Of a stretch of DNA of 64,000 bases, positions 29,457 to 38,266 are shown one piece after another; within the stretch, counting starts at the first letter, position 1; every line of letters starts with the position of its first letter. The translations under genes were made by a program, and so were the position numbers. The notes beneath the pieces were generated by a model. That model was not told where the DNA came from. It did no database searches and worked only from the letters and a program-made list of their open reading frames with translations. The stretch spans positions 4,030,001-4,094,000 of the forward strand of contig CP186339.1 of the NCBI GenBank assembly GCA_049347715.1, written 5' to 3'. Source of the stretch: Thalassotalea_B piscium_A. Its GTDB lineage: Bacteria; Pseudomonadota; Gammaproteobacteria; Enterobacterales; Alteromonadaceae.

Positions 29457-30461
29457 CTAAAATTGGGTTATTTCTATCAACTGATCAATCATATTTTCAA
29501 TTTGCTCTGGCTGCTGAAACATAAGCAAATGATTGCCCTCATGAATAGATAAATATTGTCCCTGGCTATTTTGGCTAATTCGCTGACTCCATTGACTCCC
29601 TTCTTTTTGCCACTTTGTAATTGCTTGGTAATTTTCACTTTCTTTAGTTAAACCGTGTAATTCAAAGTCGGTATCAATAATTGAAATAGGAATGTTCCAT
29701 ACTAACTCCTGCTTAGCAGCAACCTGTAAATCTTGGTGATAATGCGCTATTTCATTAGCAAGGGTTTGTTGGTTCACTATCGCTAAACGTTGCTTCTGCA
29801 CCGCTTTAAAATAAGCCCAATCCATTAAATCATAATAATTTTTTGGTAGCATAGCTTCGATAGCAATTACTTGTTCTGTATTTCTTTTGGCTGTTTTTTC
29901 TGTCCAATTATTATTGGCAATATGAGGTAAGATTTTATTAATATTACTTTGATACCAATTTGCAGGATAATCGGAATATAAGCTTATTGAGTGCGGTAAA
30001 AGAATATCAGGATCAATCCATAACATACCTTTAACGTTAAGCGCTTCAAGTTCATTTCCTAAGATCACACTGGTCAAATTACTACTGGCAAAATTGACTA
30101 AAATAATGTTATCTAGTTTGAGTTTTAACAGTAAAGCTTTAAGGTCTAAGGCAAATTGTTGATAAGTCGTTTTTGTTGATGAACTACTCCACGCATTCCC
30201 AGCACGATCTACACTAATAACCTGATATTTTTTTGCCAATAGCGGCTGTAATAGGGCAAACCATGCACTATCACTATGCCAATGTTGATTAGGGCCCGAC
30301 AATAAAATAATAGTCGGGAGGTCACTTTTGTTACCCATAGTTCGAATATGCAACTGCCGGTCACCAATATCCACTAAGCTTGAATATTTAGGTAACAGGC
30401 TAGCACTTATTGATAACGAGCTAAATAAGGTAATAAAAACCAGTAGTGTGTACTTAATCAT
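29457..30461 (-). CDS. Exported alpha/beta-hydrolase-fold protein with degenerate nucleophile elbow
   Basis: 334 residues from the ATG at 30461, which opens a signal peptide (MIKYTLLVFITLFSSLSISA). The alpha/beta hydrolase core shows the oxyanion-type LLSGPNQHWHSDSAW (~53-67), VISVDRAGNAWSS (~81-93), an acid candidate in IDTDFELHGL and a catalytic-type His in HEGNHLLMF near the end. At the usual GxSxG elbow the sequence is LVNFASSN: the first Gly is Asn123 and the nucleophile position is Ala125. Either Ser126/Ser127 substitutes or the protein is not a hydrolase. The open frame extends upstream to 30575 from a non-ATG codon without support. Confidence 0.75.
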   Translation of the reverse strand: MIKYTLLVFITLFSSLSISASLLPKYSSLVDIGDRQLHIRTMGNKSDLPTIILLSGPNQHWHSDSAWFALLQPLLAKKYQVISVDRAGNAWSSSSTKTTYQQFALDLKALLLKLKLDNIILVNFASSNLTSVILGNELEALNVKGMLWIDPDILLPHSISLYSDYPANWYQSNINKILPHIANNNWTEKTAKRNTEQVIAIEAMLPKNYYDLMDWAYFKAVQKQRLAIVNQQTLANEIAHYHQDLQVAAKQELVWNIPISIIDTDFELHGLTKESENYQAITKWQKEGSQWSQRISQNSQGQYLSIHEGNHLLMFQQPEQIENMIDQLIEITQF

Positions 30462-30467
30462 ATGCGA

Positions 30468-30481
30468 ACCTATTAATAGGT
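30468..30481. promoter_or_regulatory. 14-bp palindrome overlapping the hydrolase ribosome binding site
   Basis: ACCTATTAATAGGT is a perfect palindrome ending 6 bases before the hydrolase ATG. It contains the only Shine-Dalgarno candidate (AGG), so it may be an operator or, as RNA, a 5-bp hairpin with a TTAA loop that masks the site. Confidence 0.35.
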
Positions 30482-30601
30482 ATATCCTTAAGGTTAATGA
30501 GCATTCTTGTTTATTGTTATTCATGCAACCAAGCGGTATGGCGAAGAGCACGTTTAGCGACTGACCATGATTCAATCAGTTTTTGCGCTTGTCGTTAGCA
30601 G

Positions 30602-32389
30602 TTAAATACCACCAATAATGCTTTGCCATTTCTCTACTTTGCTATCATCTACTACTTTTAACGCTAATGCCGTTTCAGGAGAATCGATAAAAACGAGAGA
30701 AGTTTTAACGAGTTTATCATCTCTGAAATAATGACAATCAACTGGAGTATTAGCAGGTAAGTGCTCGGCTAAGCTTTGAAAATTAGTTGCTGTAATTTTT
30801 AAATGATCAATAGCCACTAGCACATCATTAACCGCCAGTCCTGCATGATTAGCGGGAGAGTTTTCTAATATTTGGCTAATTTTAAGGCCAGCCTCACTAG
30901 CCTGATATTGTAAACCTAAGTAAGGAATATAATCTGTAGAGGCTATTGTTTCCAGACTCGCTAAGTCTTTAAATTTCTGTGTAGTTAACTCAACACCAAA
31001 TCGTTCAAATAATGTCGACAAGTCAATCCGTTTGGCTTTATTTAACAGGGTATTAATCTCTGCTGACAGATCTTCACCACATAGTTGGTTGATAATATGT
31101 AGATAGTCTTGAGTAGTCGTGCCTTTATTTTTGGCGCCGAAATTGAACCAAATATGACGCATTAATTCGTCTAAACTAAATTGCTGGTTTGATTTTTCAC
31201 GAAGTGTTAAATCTATCCATAGTGCGATAATCGCGCCTTTTACGTAGTAACTTACAATATGGTTTACAGACTCAGGACCTTGTTGATAAAATTTTGTCCA
31301 AGCATAAAAACTTGACTCAGAAACACTTTGTTTAAGCTCTCCATTTCCTCTACTTACACGGGTTAACGCCTTGCTTAAAATCTTAAGATAGGTTTCAAAG
31401 TCAATAAGACCCGTACGATATAAAGAGTAATCATCGTAATAAGAAGTTATTCCTTCAAAGGCCCAAAGTTGTTCGGTATAAACTTCTTTGGATAAATCAT
31501 AAGGAATAAACTCGATGGGTTTAATACGGCAAACATTCCACGCATGAAAATACTCGTGTGAGCATAAACTTAAAAAAGTTTGGTATCGTTCTGTTAAAAC
31601 ATCAGGTTTATTAGGATTAGGGAGGTCAAAACGACTTGCCTGCAAAATAGTCGAGTTTTTATGCTCTAAACCACCAAAGCCGTCAGCCAATAAGTGAGTA
31701 ATAAACCAGTATTCATCAAAAGGCGCTTGAGTAAAAAGGTTAATATGATGTTGGCATAATTTACCGACATCTTTAGCTATTCGGTCGCGATCACCGTAAT
31801 GTTTACTGGTAAATACCATATGATGGCAAATACCATTTACTTCAAATTCAAACGCGTCGAAGTCGCCTAATGCCACTGGACAATCAATTAATTCATCATA
31901 ACTTGTCGCCTGATAATGACCGAATTGATATTTTTTAGTTAACGCAGATCTCGTCATACCGGTCGCAACGCGCCAGCTTTGATGAGCATTTACCGGCATG
32001 ATATCGAGTTCACATGGGCAATGGGTTAACTCTTCAACAGCCAAAAATGTTGAACTGCCATTAAAAAACCCCCGCTGATCATCTAGATAAGCCGTTCGTA
32101 CAGACAAATCAAATGCAAATACTTGGTATTTAATAATTAACTGACTATTGGGTGCGACTATGAGCCAACCTTGCTTGTCTTGCTTTTGTAATTCAACAGC
32201 ACGGTTGTCGGCATCATAAGCTGAAATTTGATGAATATTTTTAGCAAAATCACGAATCATATAACTGCCTGGTAACCAAGCAGGTAGGCTTAAATGGTAA
32301 CTTTTGTTCTTTTGTGTTTCAAAACGAATGCTCACATCGAAGAGATGGCTTTTATAATTATCAGCTGAAATAGTGTAATAAATAGTCAT
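30602..32389 (-). CDS. M61 (glycyl aminopeptidase-like) metallopeptidase with PDZ domain
   Basis: 595 residues. An N-terminal beta-rich domain (LPAWLPGSYMIRDFAKN near 36-52) precedes the gluzincin catalytic domain with the zinc motif HEYFH near residue 278 and the downstream glutamate in WAFEGITSYYDDY. A PDZ domain (about 490-575, YLGLQYQASEAGLKI, LENSPANHAGLAVNDVLVAI) closes the protein. There is no signal peptide, so it probably acts in the cytoplasm on small peptides, though family locations vary. The PDZ may bind substrate C-termini. It stands upstream of the hydrolase gene by 140 bp on the same strand. Confidence 0.9.
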   Translation of the reverse strand: MTIYYTISADNYKSHLFDVSIRFETQKNKSYHLSLPAWLPGSYMIRDFAKNIHQISAYDADNRAVELQKQDKQGWLIVAPNSQLIIKYQVFAFDLSVRTAYLDDQRGFFNGSSTFLAVEELTHCPCELDIMPVNAHQSWRVATGMTRSALTKKYQFGHYQATSYDELIDCPVALGDFDAFEFEVNGICHHMVFTSKHYGDRDRIAKDVGKLCQHHINLFTQAPFDEYWFITHLLADGFGGLEHKNSTILQASRFDLPNPNKPDVLTERYQTFLSLCSHEYFHAWNVCRIKPIEFIPYDLSKEVYTEQLWAFEGITSYYDDYSLYRTGLIDFETYLKILSKALTRVSRGNGELKQSVSESSFYAWTKFYQQGPESVNHIVSYYVKGAIIALWIDLTLREKSNQQFSLDELMRHIWFNFGAKNKGTTTQDYLHIINQLCGEDLSAEINTLLNKAKRIDLSTLFERFGVELTTQKFKDLASLETIASTDYIPYLGLQYQASEAGLKISQILENSPANHAGLAVNDVLVAIDHLKITATNFQSLAEHLPANTPVDCHYFRDDKLVKTSLVFIDSPETALALKVVDDSKVEKWQSIIGGI

Positions 32390-32473
32390 AGATACATTGA
32401 AAGAAATAGATTTTCTTCAATGTATCAGAAATTTGATAATCGGACGTTAAAAATCACAAAAATTTTAAGGCTT

Positions 32474-33334
32474 TTACATTAAAATAACGGTTTTATCACC
32501 ATTTAAACAAATACGTTGTTCCGCGTGCATTTTAACGGCATGACTCAGTGCTGTTGCTTCAATGTCATGGCCTAAATGCACCATATCTTCTATGGTAAAT
32601 GCATGATTAATTGGTTTAACTTCTTGCTCAATAATTGGGCCTTCATCGAGGTCAGCTGTCACATAATGTGCAGTTGCACCAATGACTTTTACACCTCGTT
32701 GATGCGCTTGGTGATAAGGTCGAGCACCTTTGAAACTAGGTAAAAAAGAATGATGTATATTAATCGCTTTACCTTTTAACTTCTGACATAAGTCATCAGA
32801 GAGTATCTGCATATATCGTGCAAGTACCAATAAATCGATGTTATTCCGTTCAAGAACACTGAGCAACGCAGCTTCTTGTGCTTCTTTATTCTCTTTATTG
32901 ATAGGAAGGTGATAAAAATCTACCCCATGCCACTGGGCTAAATCTTTACATGTGTCATGGTTTGAAATAATGGCAACAATATTAACCGGCAGAGCTCCCG
33001 ACTTCCATTTAGTCAGTAGTGAAACTAAACAATGATCATATTGGGAAACAGCAATAGCAATATTAGGAAAATCATTGCGATCTCTCAATTGATAATTCAT
33101 GTTCAGTTTCTTTGCCAAAATATCAAGAGCGTCTCGAAACTCTGCAATAGGTACTGTTAAACTGCGATCATCAAAAGCTATACGTGAGAAAAACGTGTCG
33201 CTATAGGGGTCACTATATTGAGACGTCTCAGTAATAAAAGCGCCATGTTCGAACAAGCTTTGAGATACTGTGGCTAGTACCCCTGAGGTATCAGGACATT
33301 GCCACGTTAAAATATAATGATGGGTATTATTCAT
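32474..33334 (-). CDS. purU: Formyltetrahydrofolate deformylase
   Basis: 286 residues. An N-terminal ACT domain (about 5-85, LTWQCPDTSGVLATVSQSLF) is followed by the formyltransferase-type catalytic domain with INIHHSFLPSFKGARPYHQA (broken here as INIHHSFLPSF and GARPYHQA, ~206-226) and GATAHYVTADLDEGPIIEQ. The enzyme hydrolyses 10-formyl-THF to THF and formate, balancing one-carbon pools and feeding PurT with formate; ACT binding of Met/Gly regulates it in E. coli. Monocistronic between M61 and VF530 genes. Confidence 0.95.
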   Translation of the reverse strand: MNNTHHYILTWQCPDTSGVLATVSQSLFEHGAFITETSQYSDPYSDTFFSRIAFDDRSLTVPIAEFRDALDILAKKLNMNYQLRDRNDFPNIAIAVSQYDHCLVSLLTKWKSGALPVNIVAIISNHDTCKDLAQWHGVDFYHLPINKENKEAQEAALLSVLERNNIDLLVLARYMQILSDDLCQKLKGKAINIHHSFLPSFKGARPYHQAHQRGVKVIGATAHYVTADLDEGPIIEQEVKPINHAFTIEDMVHLGHDIEATALSHAVKMHAEQRICLNGDKTVILM

Positions 33335-33484
33335 TTTTCCAGACTAAGCAGTAATAACAATTATCATATTTTGCCAGTATTTCAAAGAATTGCACTAGCT
33401 TTATTGCCACCTGTTATAACTTTGGCCTATATAATACTCATTTAATTAATATAAAACAGTCAATAACGCTTGGTTTGCAATGAA

Positions 33485-33712
33485 CTAGTTAGCTATTTTA
33501 GCTTTATTTTTTAAGTAAAATTGTTCCACTTTTTCACGAGCCCATGGGGTTTTTCGTAAAAAAGTTAAACTGGATTTAATACTAGGATTATCCGCAAAGC
33601 ATTTCATCTTAAATTCAGTAGCTAGCGTTTCAAAGCCAAAATGTGTGACTAATTCTGTCACAATGACTTTTAGTGTAACCCCGTGTAAAGGGTTGAAAGG
33701 TTGATTATCCAT
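33485..33712 (-). CDS. VF530 family (DUF2132) DNA-binding-like small protein
   Basis: 75 residues from the ATG at 33712, MDNQPFNPLHGVTLKVIV. The family signature is strong: NPLHGVTL, HFGFETLA, then CFADNPSIKSSLTFLRKTPW near residues 40-59 and WAREKVEQFYL. The structure of VF530 resembles DNA-binding HU-like/helical folds, but its cellular function is unknown. The open frame continues upstream to 33784 with 24 extra residues not found in the family. Confidence 0.88.
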   Translation of the reverse strand: MDNQPFNPLHGVTLKVIVTELVTHFGFETLATEFKMKCFADNPSIKSSLTFLRKTPWAREKVEQFYLKNKAKIAN

Positions 33713-33806
33713 AACAAAAATATTTATCGTGTTGTAAAAATAAGAGTTTACCAGTTGATAACAAAAATGGCTGTAAAAACCCACTAATAATCACCTGTTA
33801 AACGTA

Positions 33807-34673
33807 TTATTCTATATGGGCAACAAATGCCTTAACCAGAGAGTTCTGTTGATAAAACTGCGATTGTACAATTGAAAACTGTCGATTTAAGTTTAGACTT
33901 GTAGGTAATTCAACAAATAACCCTAACGTTAATTCTTGTTTAATAGAAAGTTCGGACAACACACCTAACCCTAGTTTTGCCCTAACCGCTTCTTTAATAG
34001 CTTCTTGTCGTGACAGATCTAAACTATTAGCGATTACCCCACCTTGTTGCTGCATCGCATTAACAAACACTGCGCGTGTACCTGAACCTTGTTCTCGTAA
34101 AATCAAAGGATTCTCAGACATGTCTTCAATTGATAATATCTTTTTTTGTGCGAGCGGGTTCTCAGGTAGACAAAACACATTAAGCTTATCTTTACGCCAT
34201 GGAATAATCGATAAATGTTGATTGGTAATAGGAGCTTCTATAAAACCTATATGTGCTTGGCCATCTAATAATCTATGAATGACTTCATCAGAATTACCAA
34301 TATCTAATGTCGGAGACACTTTAGGGTGTAACGCTACAAAATCAGCCAACAGCTTAGGTAATAAATATGAGCCTATGGTTGCACTTGCAACAACATGCAA
34401 ATGACCGTGTAGTTCATTATTGAATGATTGTTGTAACTGAGTTTGTAATTCAAGCATTTTAATGGCTTTAGGCAATATCGCTCGTCCATTGTCATTCAGC
34501 ATTAAACGTCGACCTAGCCGATTAAACACTTGATAACCTAAATTATTTTCAAGCTCTTTCAATGATTGACTTGCCGCCGACTGAGTCAAAAACAGTTCCT
34601 CTGCAGCACTACTGATACGCGTAAGCCGAGCAGTAGCAACAAAAACAGCCAGTTGTTTCAACGTTATATTCAT
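33807..34673 (-). CDS. LysR-family regulator, YeiE-like
   Basis: 288 residues from the ATG at 34673 (MNITLKQLAVF). Winged HTH at about 3-60 (SAAEELFLTQSAASQSLKEL), effector domain about 88-288 with the CbbR/CysB-branch feel (ASATIGSYLLPKLLADF, LREQGSGTRAVF). It is divergent from a YeiH-family transporter, the same arrangement as yeiE-yeiH in E. coli, where YeiE controls sulfite-related genes. Functional equivalence is inferred from synteny. An upstream TTG at 34688 adds five residues without support. Confidence 0.85.
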   Translation of the reverse strand: MNITLKQLAVFVATARLTRISSAAEELFLTQSAASQSLKELENNLGYQVFNRLGRRLMLNDNGRAILPKAIKMLELQTQLQQSFNNELHGHLHVVASATIGSYLLPKLLADFVALHPKVSPTLDIGNSDEVIHRLLDGQAHIGFIEAPITNQHLSIIPWRKDKLNVFCLPENPLAQKKILSIEDMSENPLILREQGSGTRAVFVNAMQQQGGVIANSLDLSRQEAIKEAVRAKLGLGVLSELSIKQELTLGLFVELPTSLNLNRQFSIVQSQFYQQNSLVKAFVAHIE

Positions 34674-34694
34674 TAAATGGCAACTCAAAAAAAT

Positions 34695-34717
34695 CTATAT
34701 TAGTAATATTAATATAG
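34695..34717. promoter_or_regulatory. Candidate LysR operator between yeiE-like and yeiH-like genes
   Basis: CTATATTA, seven bases, then TAATATAG: a perfect 8-bp inverted repeat just upstream of the LysR start, within the divergent promoter region. Its position would suit autoregulation. Confidence 0.45.
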
Positions 34718-34782
34718 TTAATAAAAAACATCTGTTTTATTTATTTAAAATAACGTTATATATTAGATAAAAAATGAATATC

Positions 34783-34814
34783 CTTAAATAACGCTAGCTT
34801 CAGCGTTATTTAAG
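34783..34814. other. Strong hairpin in the yeiH-family leader
   Basis: CTTAAATAACGCT, loop AGCTTC, AGCGTTATTTAAG: a perfect 13-bp stem ending 49 bases before the transporter ATG. No U-run follows, so it is not a standard terminator for rightward transcripts. It may be a leader structure, a second operator, or a remnant repeat. Confidence 0.5.
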
Positions 34815-34863
34815 CTTGATAGCGCTAGACGTTACCATTCCTTTAAATAATAAGCAGGTTCCA

Positions 34864-35898
34864 ATGATTTATACGGATAAAAAAGACAAAAAACTACACG
34901 GTATACTTCTTGTGGCTTTATTTTCTGTTGTTGCAACGCTTATTGCAGCCTTAGATTTTTTTCAGCAATTGGCTATCAGTCCATTAATTATTGGTATCGT
35001 GCTTGGTATTTTTTACGCCAATACCTTACACCATAAATTACCTAGCTCATGGCATAGCGGCATCGTGTTTTCGACTAAAACAATATTACGTGCAGGAATT
35101 GTTTTTTATGGTTTTCGCTTAACTTTTCAAAATATAGCTGAAGTTGGCATTGCGGGTATTATCCTTAGCATACTTATAGTGTCATTGACTTTCTTTCTCG
35201 GTTATTTTGTCGGAACAAAATTACTAAAATTGGATAGAGATACCAGTATTTTGATTAGTGCGGGAAGCTCTATTTGTGGAGCCGCCGCCGTTTTAGCAAC
35301 AGAACCCGTATTAAAAGCAGAGTCATACAAAACCAGTATTGCTGTCGCCACTGTGGTAGTTTTTGGTACCATTTCAATGTTTCTTTATCCCTTCCTCTAT
35401 CAAAGTGGCTTTCTCAATATAAGTGAGCCAGCAATGGGCATATATTTAGGAGGAACCTTACATGAAGTGGCACATGTTGTTGGTGCCGGCCATGCCATTA
35501 ATGAAAATGTAGCTGATACTGCCGTCATTGTAAAAATGCTACGGGTTATGTTACTGGCCCCTTTCTTACTGATACTATGTTTCTGGTTAAAAGATAAAAC
35601 ATGTGAAAATCAACCATGTGCAGATAAAAGCCCCATTACTATTCCTTGGTTCGCCATAGGCTTCATCGCTATTGTTGCGTTTAATTCATTAAATTTAGTA
35701 TCGCAACAAGTCATTACACAAATTAACCACCTAGATACGTTTGCTTTAACTATGGCGATGACAGCGCTAGGGATGGAAACAAGAGCAAGTAAATTTAAAG
35801 GGATTGGACTCAAGCCCGTTTATTTAGCAAGTATTTTATTTATTTGGCTTCTAGTAGGCGGTTATTTTTTAACACAAGCAATAACCCATATTCTATAG
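34864..35898 (+). CDS. yeiH: YeiH/UPF0324 family inner-membrane transporter
   Basis: 344 residues from the ATG at 34864, which has AGG 5 bases upstream; the frame runs back to a TTG at 34816 without support. About ten membrane helices are visible. Family motifs include SSICGAAAVLATEPV (broken from a longer conserved block, near 135-150), GTLHEVAHVVGAG near 195 and TALGMETR near 303. The family is predicted to export sulfate or a related anion across the inner membrane; direct evidence is limited. It is divergent from the YeiE-like regulator, which is the likely controller. Confidence 0.87.
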   Translation: MIYTDKKDKKLHGILLVALFSVVATLIAALDFFQQLAISPLIIGIVLGIFYANTLHHKLPSSWHSGIVFSTKTILRAGIVFYGFRLTFQNIAEVGIAGIILSILIVSLTFFLGYFVGTKLLKLDRDTSILISAGSSICGAAAVLATEPVLKAESYKTSIAVATVVVFGTISMFLYPFLYQSGFLNISEPAMGIYLGGTLHEVAHVVGAGHAINENVADTAVIVKMLRVMLLAPFLLILCFWLKDKTCENQPCADKSPITIPWFAIGFIAIVAFNSLNLVSQQVITQINHLDTFALTMAMTALGMETRASKFKGIGLKPVYLASILFIWLLVGGYFLTQAITHIL

Positions 35899-36029
35899 TC
35901 TTTCATGATACTCATCTTTAGCTCTCTATAGCCTAAAGGTGAGTATATTAAGCGAGCGATTGCTGCTTGCGATCTGATTAGAATACTCCTTATTGCCAAC
36001 AGCTAGCTTAGCGTGATAAATTAACCAAG

Positions 36030-36041
36030 TTGTATATACAA
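36030..36041. promoter_or_regulatory. HutC-type operator upstream of hutG
   Basis: TTGTATATACAA is a perfect 12-bp palindrome ending 12 bases before the hutG ATG. It matches the core of the known HutC site (TTGTATATACAA-like) that represses histidine-utilisation genes and is released by urocanate. The hutC gene itself is outside the window. Confidence 0.8.
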
Positions 36042-36053
36042 TTTGGAGAGCCT

Positions 36054-36848
36054 ATGTCTGACGTTTACACCCTAATAAAAGGCACAGTGCCTTTACTGAT
36101 TAGCATGCCTCATAACGGCCAATTAATTCCTGACAATATTGCCGTAAACATGACAGATAAAGCCAAAATGGTACCGGATACTGATTGGTATAAAGACAGG
36201 TTATATGACTTTGCTAACGCGTTAGGCGCGTATATCTTAATCCCACACTACAGTCGCTATGTTATAGATCTCAATAGAGATCCACAGGGAGTTGATTTAT
36301 ATCCAGGTGCAAATTCTACTGAACTTTGTCCAACATCAACCTTTGATCTTTCACCGATATATCAAGCAGGTAAATCACCCAGCCAAAACGACATTGAAGA
36401 GAGAATTAATACCTACTGGCAACCCTATCATCAAGCTATTAAAACAACCTTAGCTGAAATTAAACAACAGCACTCACGAGCTGTACTGTTAGAGGCACAT
36501 TCAATTTTATCAACCGTTCCTCGTTTTTTTGAGGGGCAATTACCTGACTTTAATTTTGGTACCGCTAATGGTAAAAGCTGTTCTCAAGCGCTACTAGCAG
36601 AAATTACACAACTTGATTTAGCACCCTATACCATGGTGACTAATGGTCGTTTTAAAGGTGGGTACATTACCCGTGCTTATGGTGATCCTACAAATAACAT
36701 CCATGCCATACAGTTGGAACTGTCACAACGAACTTACTTAGATGAGCAAAACTTTCACTATATTGACTCCCTTGCTAATAAGGTAAAACCCAAGTTACGG
36801 TCTCTTGTTGAATTACTGATCGCTTTTTCACAGCAACAGGAGAAGTAA
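36054..36848 (+). CDS. hutG: N-formylglutamate deformylase
   Basis: 264 residues from the ATG at 36054, preceded by GGAGAG at a good distance. Family motifs are LLISMPHNGQLIP near residues 15-27, DTDWYKDRLYDFA, HYSRYVIDLNRDPQG near 70-84 and LEAHSI near 143, supplying metal-binding His/Glu. The enzyme hydrolyses N-formyl-glutamate to glutamate and formate, the last step of the five-step histidine pathway. It is first in a two-gene operon with hutF (4-base gap) and sits behind a HutC-type operator. The frame upstream to a TTG at 36030 overlaps the operator and is rejected. Confidence 0.94.
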   Translation: MSDVYTLIKGTVPLLISMPHNGQLIPDNIAVNMTDKAKMVPDTDWYKDRLYDFANALGAYILIPHYSRYVIDLNRDPQGVDLYPGANSTELCPTSTFDLSPIYQAGKSPSQNDIEERINTYWQPYHQAIKTTLAEIKQQHSRAVLLEAHSILSTVPRFFEGQLPDFNFGTANGKSCSQALLAEITQLDLAPYTMVTNGRFKGGYITRAYGDPTNNIHAIQLELSQRTYLDEQNFHYIDSLANKVKPKLRSLVELLIAFSQQQEK

Positions 36849-36852
36849 CAAC

Positions 36853-38211
36853 ATGAAGTTATATGCAGATAGAGTGTTACTTTCAAAAGGCTGGAAACGT
36901 AAGCAAACACTTACTATAGTGGATGGCATTATAACCAATATCACTACAGGGCAAGAACCGGATGCGGAAAGTGTAGGGACAGTTATACCTGGCATGGTTA
37001 ATTGTCATTCTCATGCTTTCCAACGCGCATTTGCCGGTTTTAGCGAACAAGGGAGCGAAGGAAAAGACAGCTTTTGGACTTGGCGTAATGTGATGTATCA
37101 GTTTTTAGCACAATTAACCGCTGATGACGCCCAAATTATTGCAACTGAACTTTATATAGAAATGTTAAAAGCTGGGTATACCCGGGTCGCGGAATTTCAT
37201 TATTTACATCACAATATTGATGGTAGTACTTACAATAATTTAGCCACAATGGCAGAAGCAATTTTTAAGGCTAGCAAGCAATCCGGCATTGGTCTCACCT
37301 TATTGCCGGTACTTTACCAATATAGTGGCTTTGGGCAACTAGCACCTAATAATGGTCAAAAACGTTTTATTAATTCAACTGAGCAGTTTAATACCTTAGT
37401 CAGCGATTGTTATCAATTGAGTCAAACCTATAGCAATACCAATATTGGCATTGCTCCACACTCGTTACGAGCCGTTGATGAAAACTCGCTTAATCATGCA
37501 ATTGAACATGTTCGTGCCTTAGACAGTAAAGCACCTATTCATATACATATTGCTGAACAACAAAAAGAAGTTGACGATTGCATACAACATTATCAACAGC
37601 GACCTGTTCAATGGCTATTAAATCATTGTGATTTAGACTCTCATTGGTGTCTTATTCACGCGACACACATTGATGAAAAAGAACGCCATGGCATTATCGC
37701 AACACAAGCAATAGCAGGTATTTGCCCAACAACTGAAGCAAATTTAGGTGATGGTATTTTTCCTACCACCGAATTTTTAGCTGAAGGTGGTACTATCGCG
37801 ATAGGATCTGACAGTCATATCTCTATAAATCCAATTGAAGAATTACGCTGGTTGGAATATATACAACGATTAGTTAAACAGCAAAGAACCCTTTTAGCAA
37901 CTACAGAACAAGCCTCTGTAGGTGAATTTTTATGGACGCATACGGCGAAGATAGGAGCTCAAAGTACCAACAGTAATGTAGGTGAGTTAGCCATAGGTAA
38001 GCAAGCCGATTTACTTGTTCTTGATGAAGATAAGCTGGCCTTATTTGCAGCTGAAGATGAATACCTACTCGATAGCCTACTCTTTGCCACACAAAATAAT
38101 GTTATTGCCGATGTCATGGTCAATGGTCAATGGTGTGTACGTAATGGTCAGCATCCTCTTGAACAAGAAGCAGCTGAAGCATTCAAGCAACTTTTACAAC
38201 GTATCAACTAA
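36853..38211 (+). CDS. hutF: Formimidoylglutamate deiminase
   Basis: 452 residues, amidohydrolase superfamily. The first metal motif is CHSHAFQRAFAG (~50-61); later HIHIAEQQKE near 235, the His in LIHATH near 270 and the Asp in AIGSDSHISINP near 318 complete the zinc site. It converts N-formimidoyl-glutamate to N-formyl-glutamate and ammonia, which HutG then hydrolyses. With hutG it shows that this organism uses the five-step pathway of Pseudomonas rather than the formimidoylglutamase route. Cytoplasmic; SD AGGAG about 11 bases upstream. hutH, hutU and hutI are not in the window. Confidence 0.94.
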   Translation: MKLYADRVLLSKGWKRKQTLTIVDGIITNITTGQEPDAESVGTVIPGMVNCHSHAFQRAFAGFSEQGSEGKDSFWTWRNVMYQFLAQLTADDAQIIATELYIEMLKAGYTRVAEFHYLHHNIDGSTYNNLATMAEAIFKASKQSGIGLTLLPVLYQYSGFGQLAPNNGQKRFINSTEQFNTLVSDCYQLSQTYSNTNIGIAPHSLRAVDENSLNHAIEHVRALDSKAPIHIHIAEQQKEVDDCIQHYQQRPVQWLLNHCDLDSHWCLIHATHIDEKERHGIIATQAIAGICPTTEANLGDGIFPTTEFLAEGGTIAIGSDSHISINPIEELRWLEYIQRLVKQQRTLLATTEQASVGEFLWTHTAKIGAQSTNSNVGELAIGKQADLLVLDEDKLALFAAEDEYLLDSLLFATQNNVIADVMVNGQWCVRNGQHPLEQEAAEAFKQLLQRIN

Positions 38212-38231
38212 CCACTAAACCAATATAAAAA

Positions 38232-38258
38232 TGGCTTTATCACAAATAAATAAAGCCA
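38232..38258. terminator. Hairpin between converging hutF and a small gene
   Basis: TGGCTTTAT and ATAAAGCCA form a 9-bp stem with a 9-base loop between the hutF stop (38211) and the stop of the leftward gene (38267). AT-rich flanks on both sides fit a bidirectional terminator. Confidence 0.7.
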
Positions 38259-38266
38259 ATTTATTA

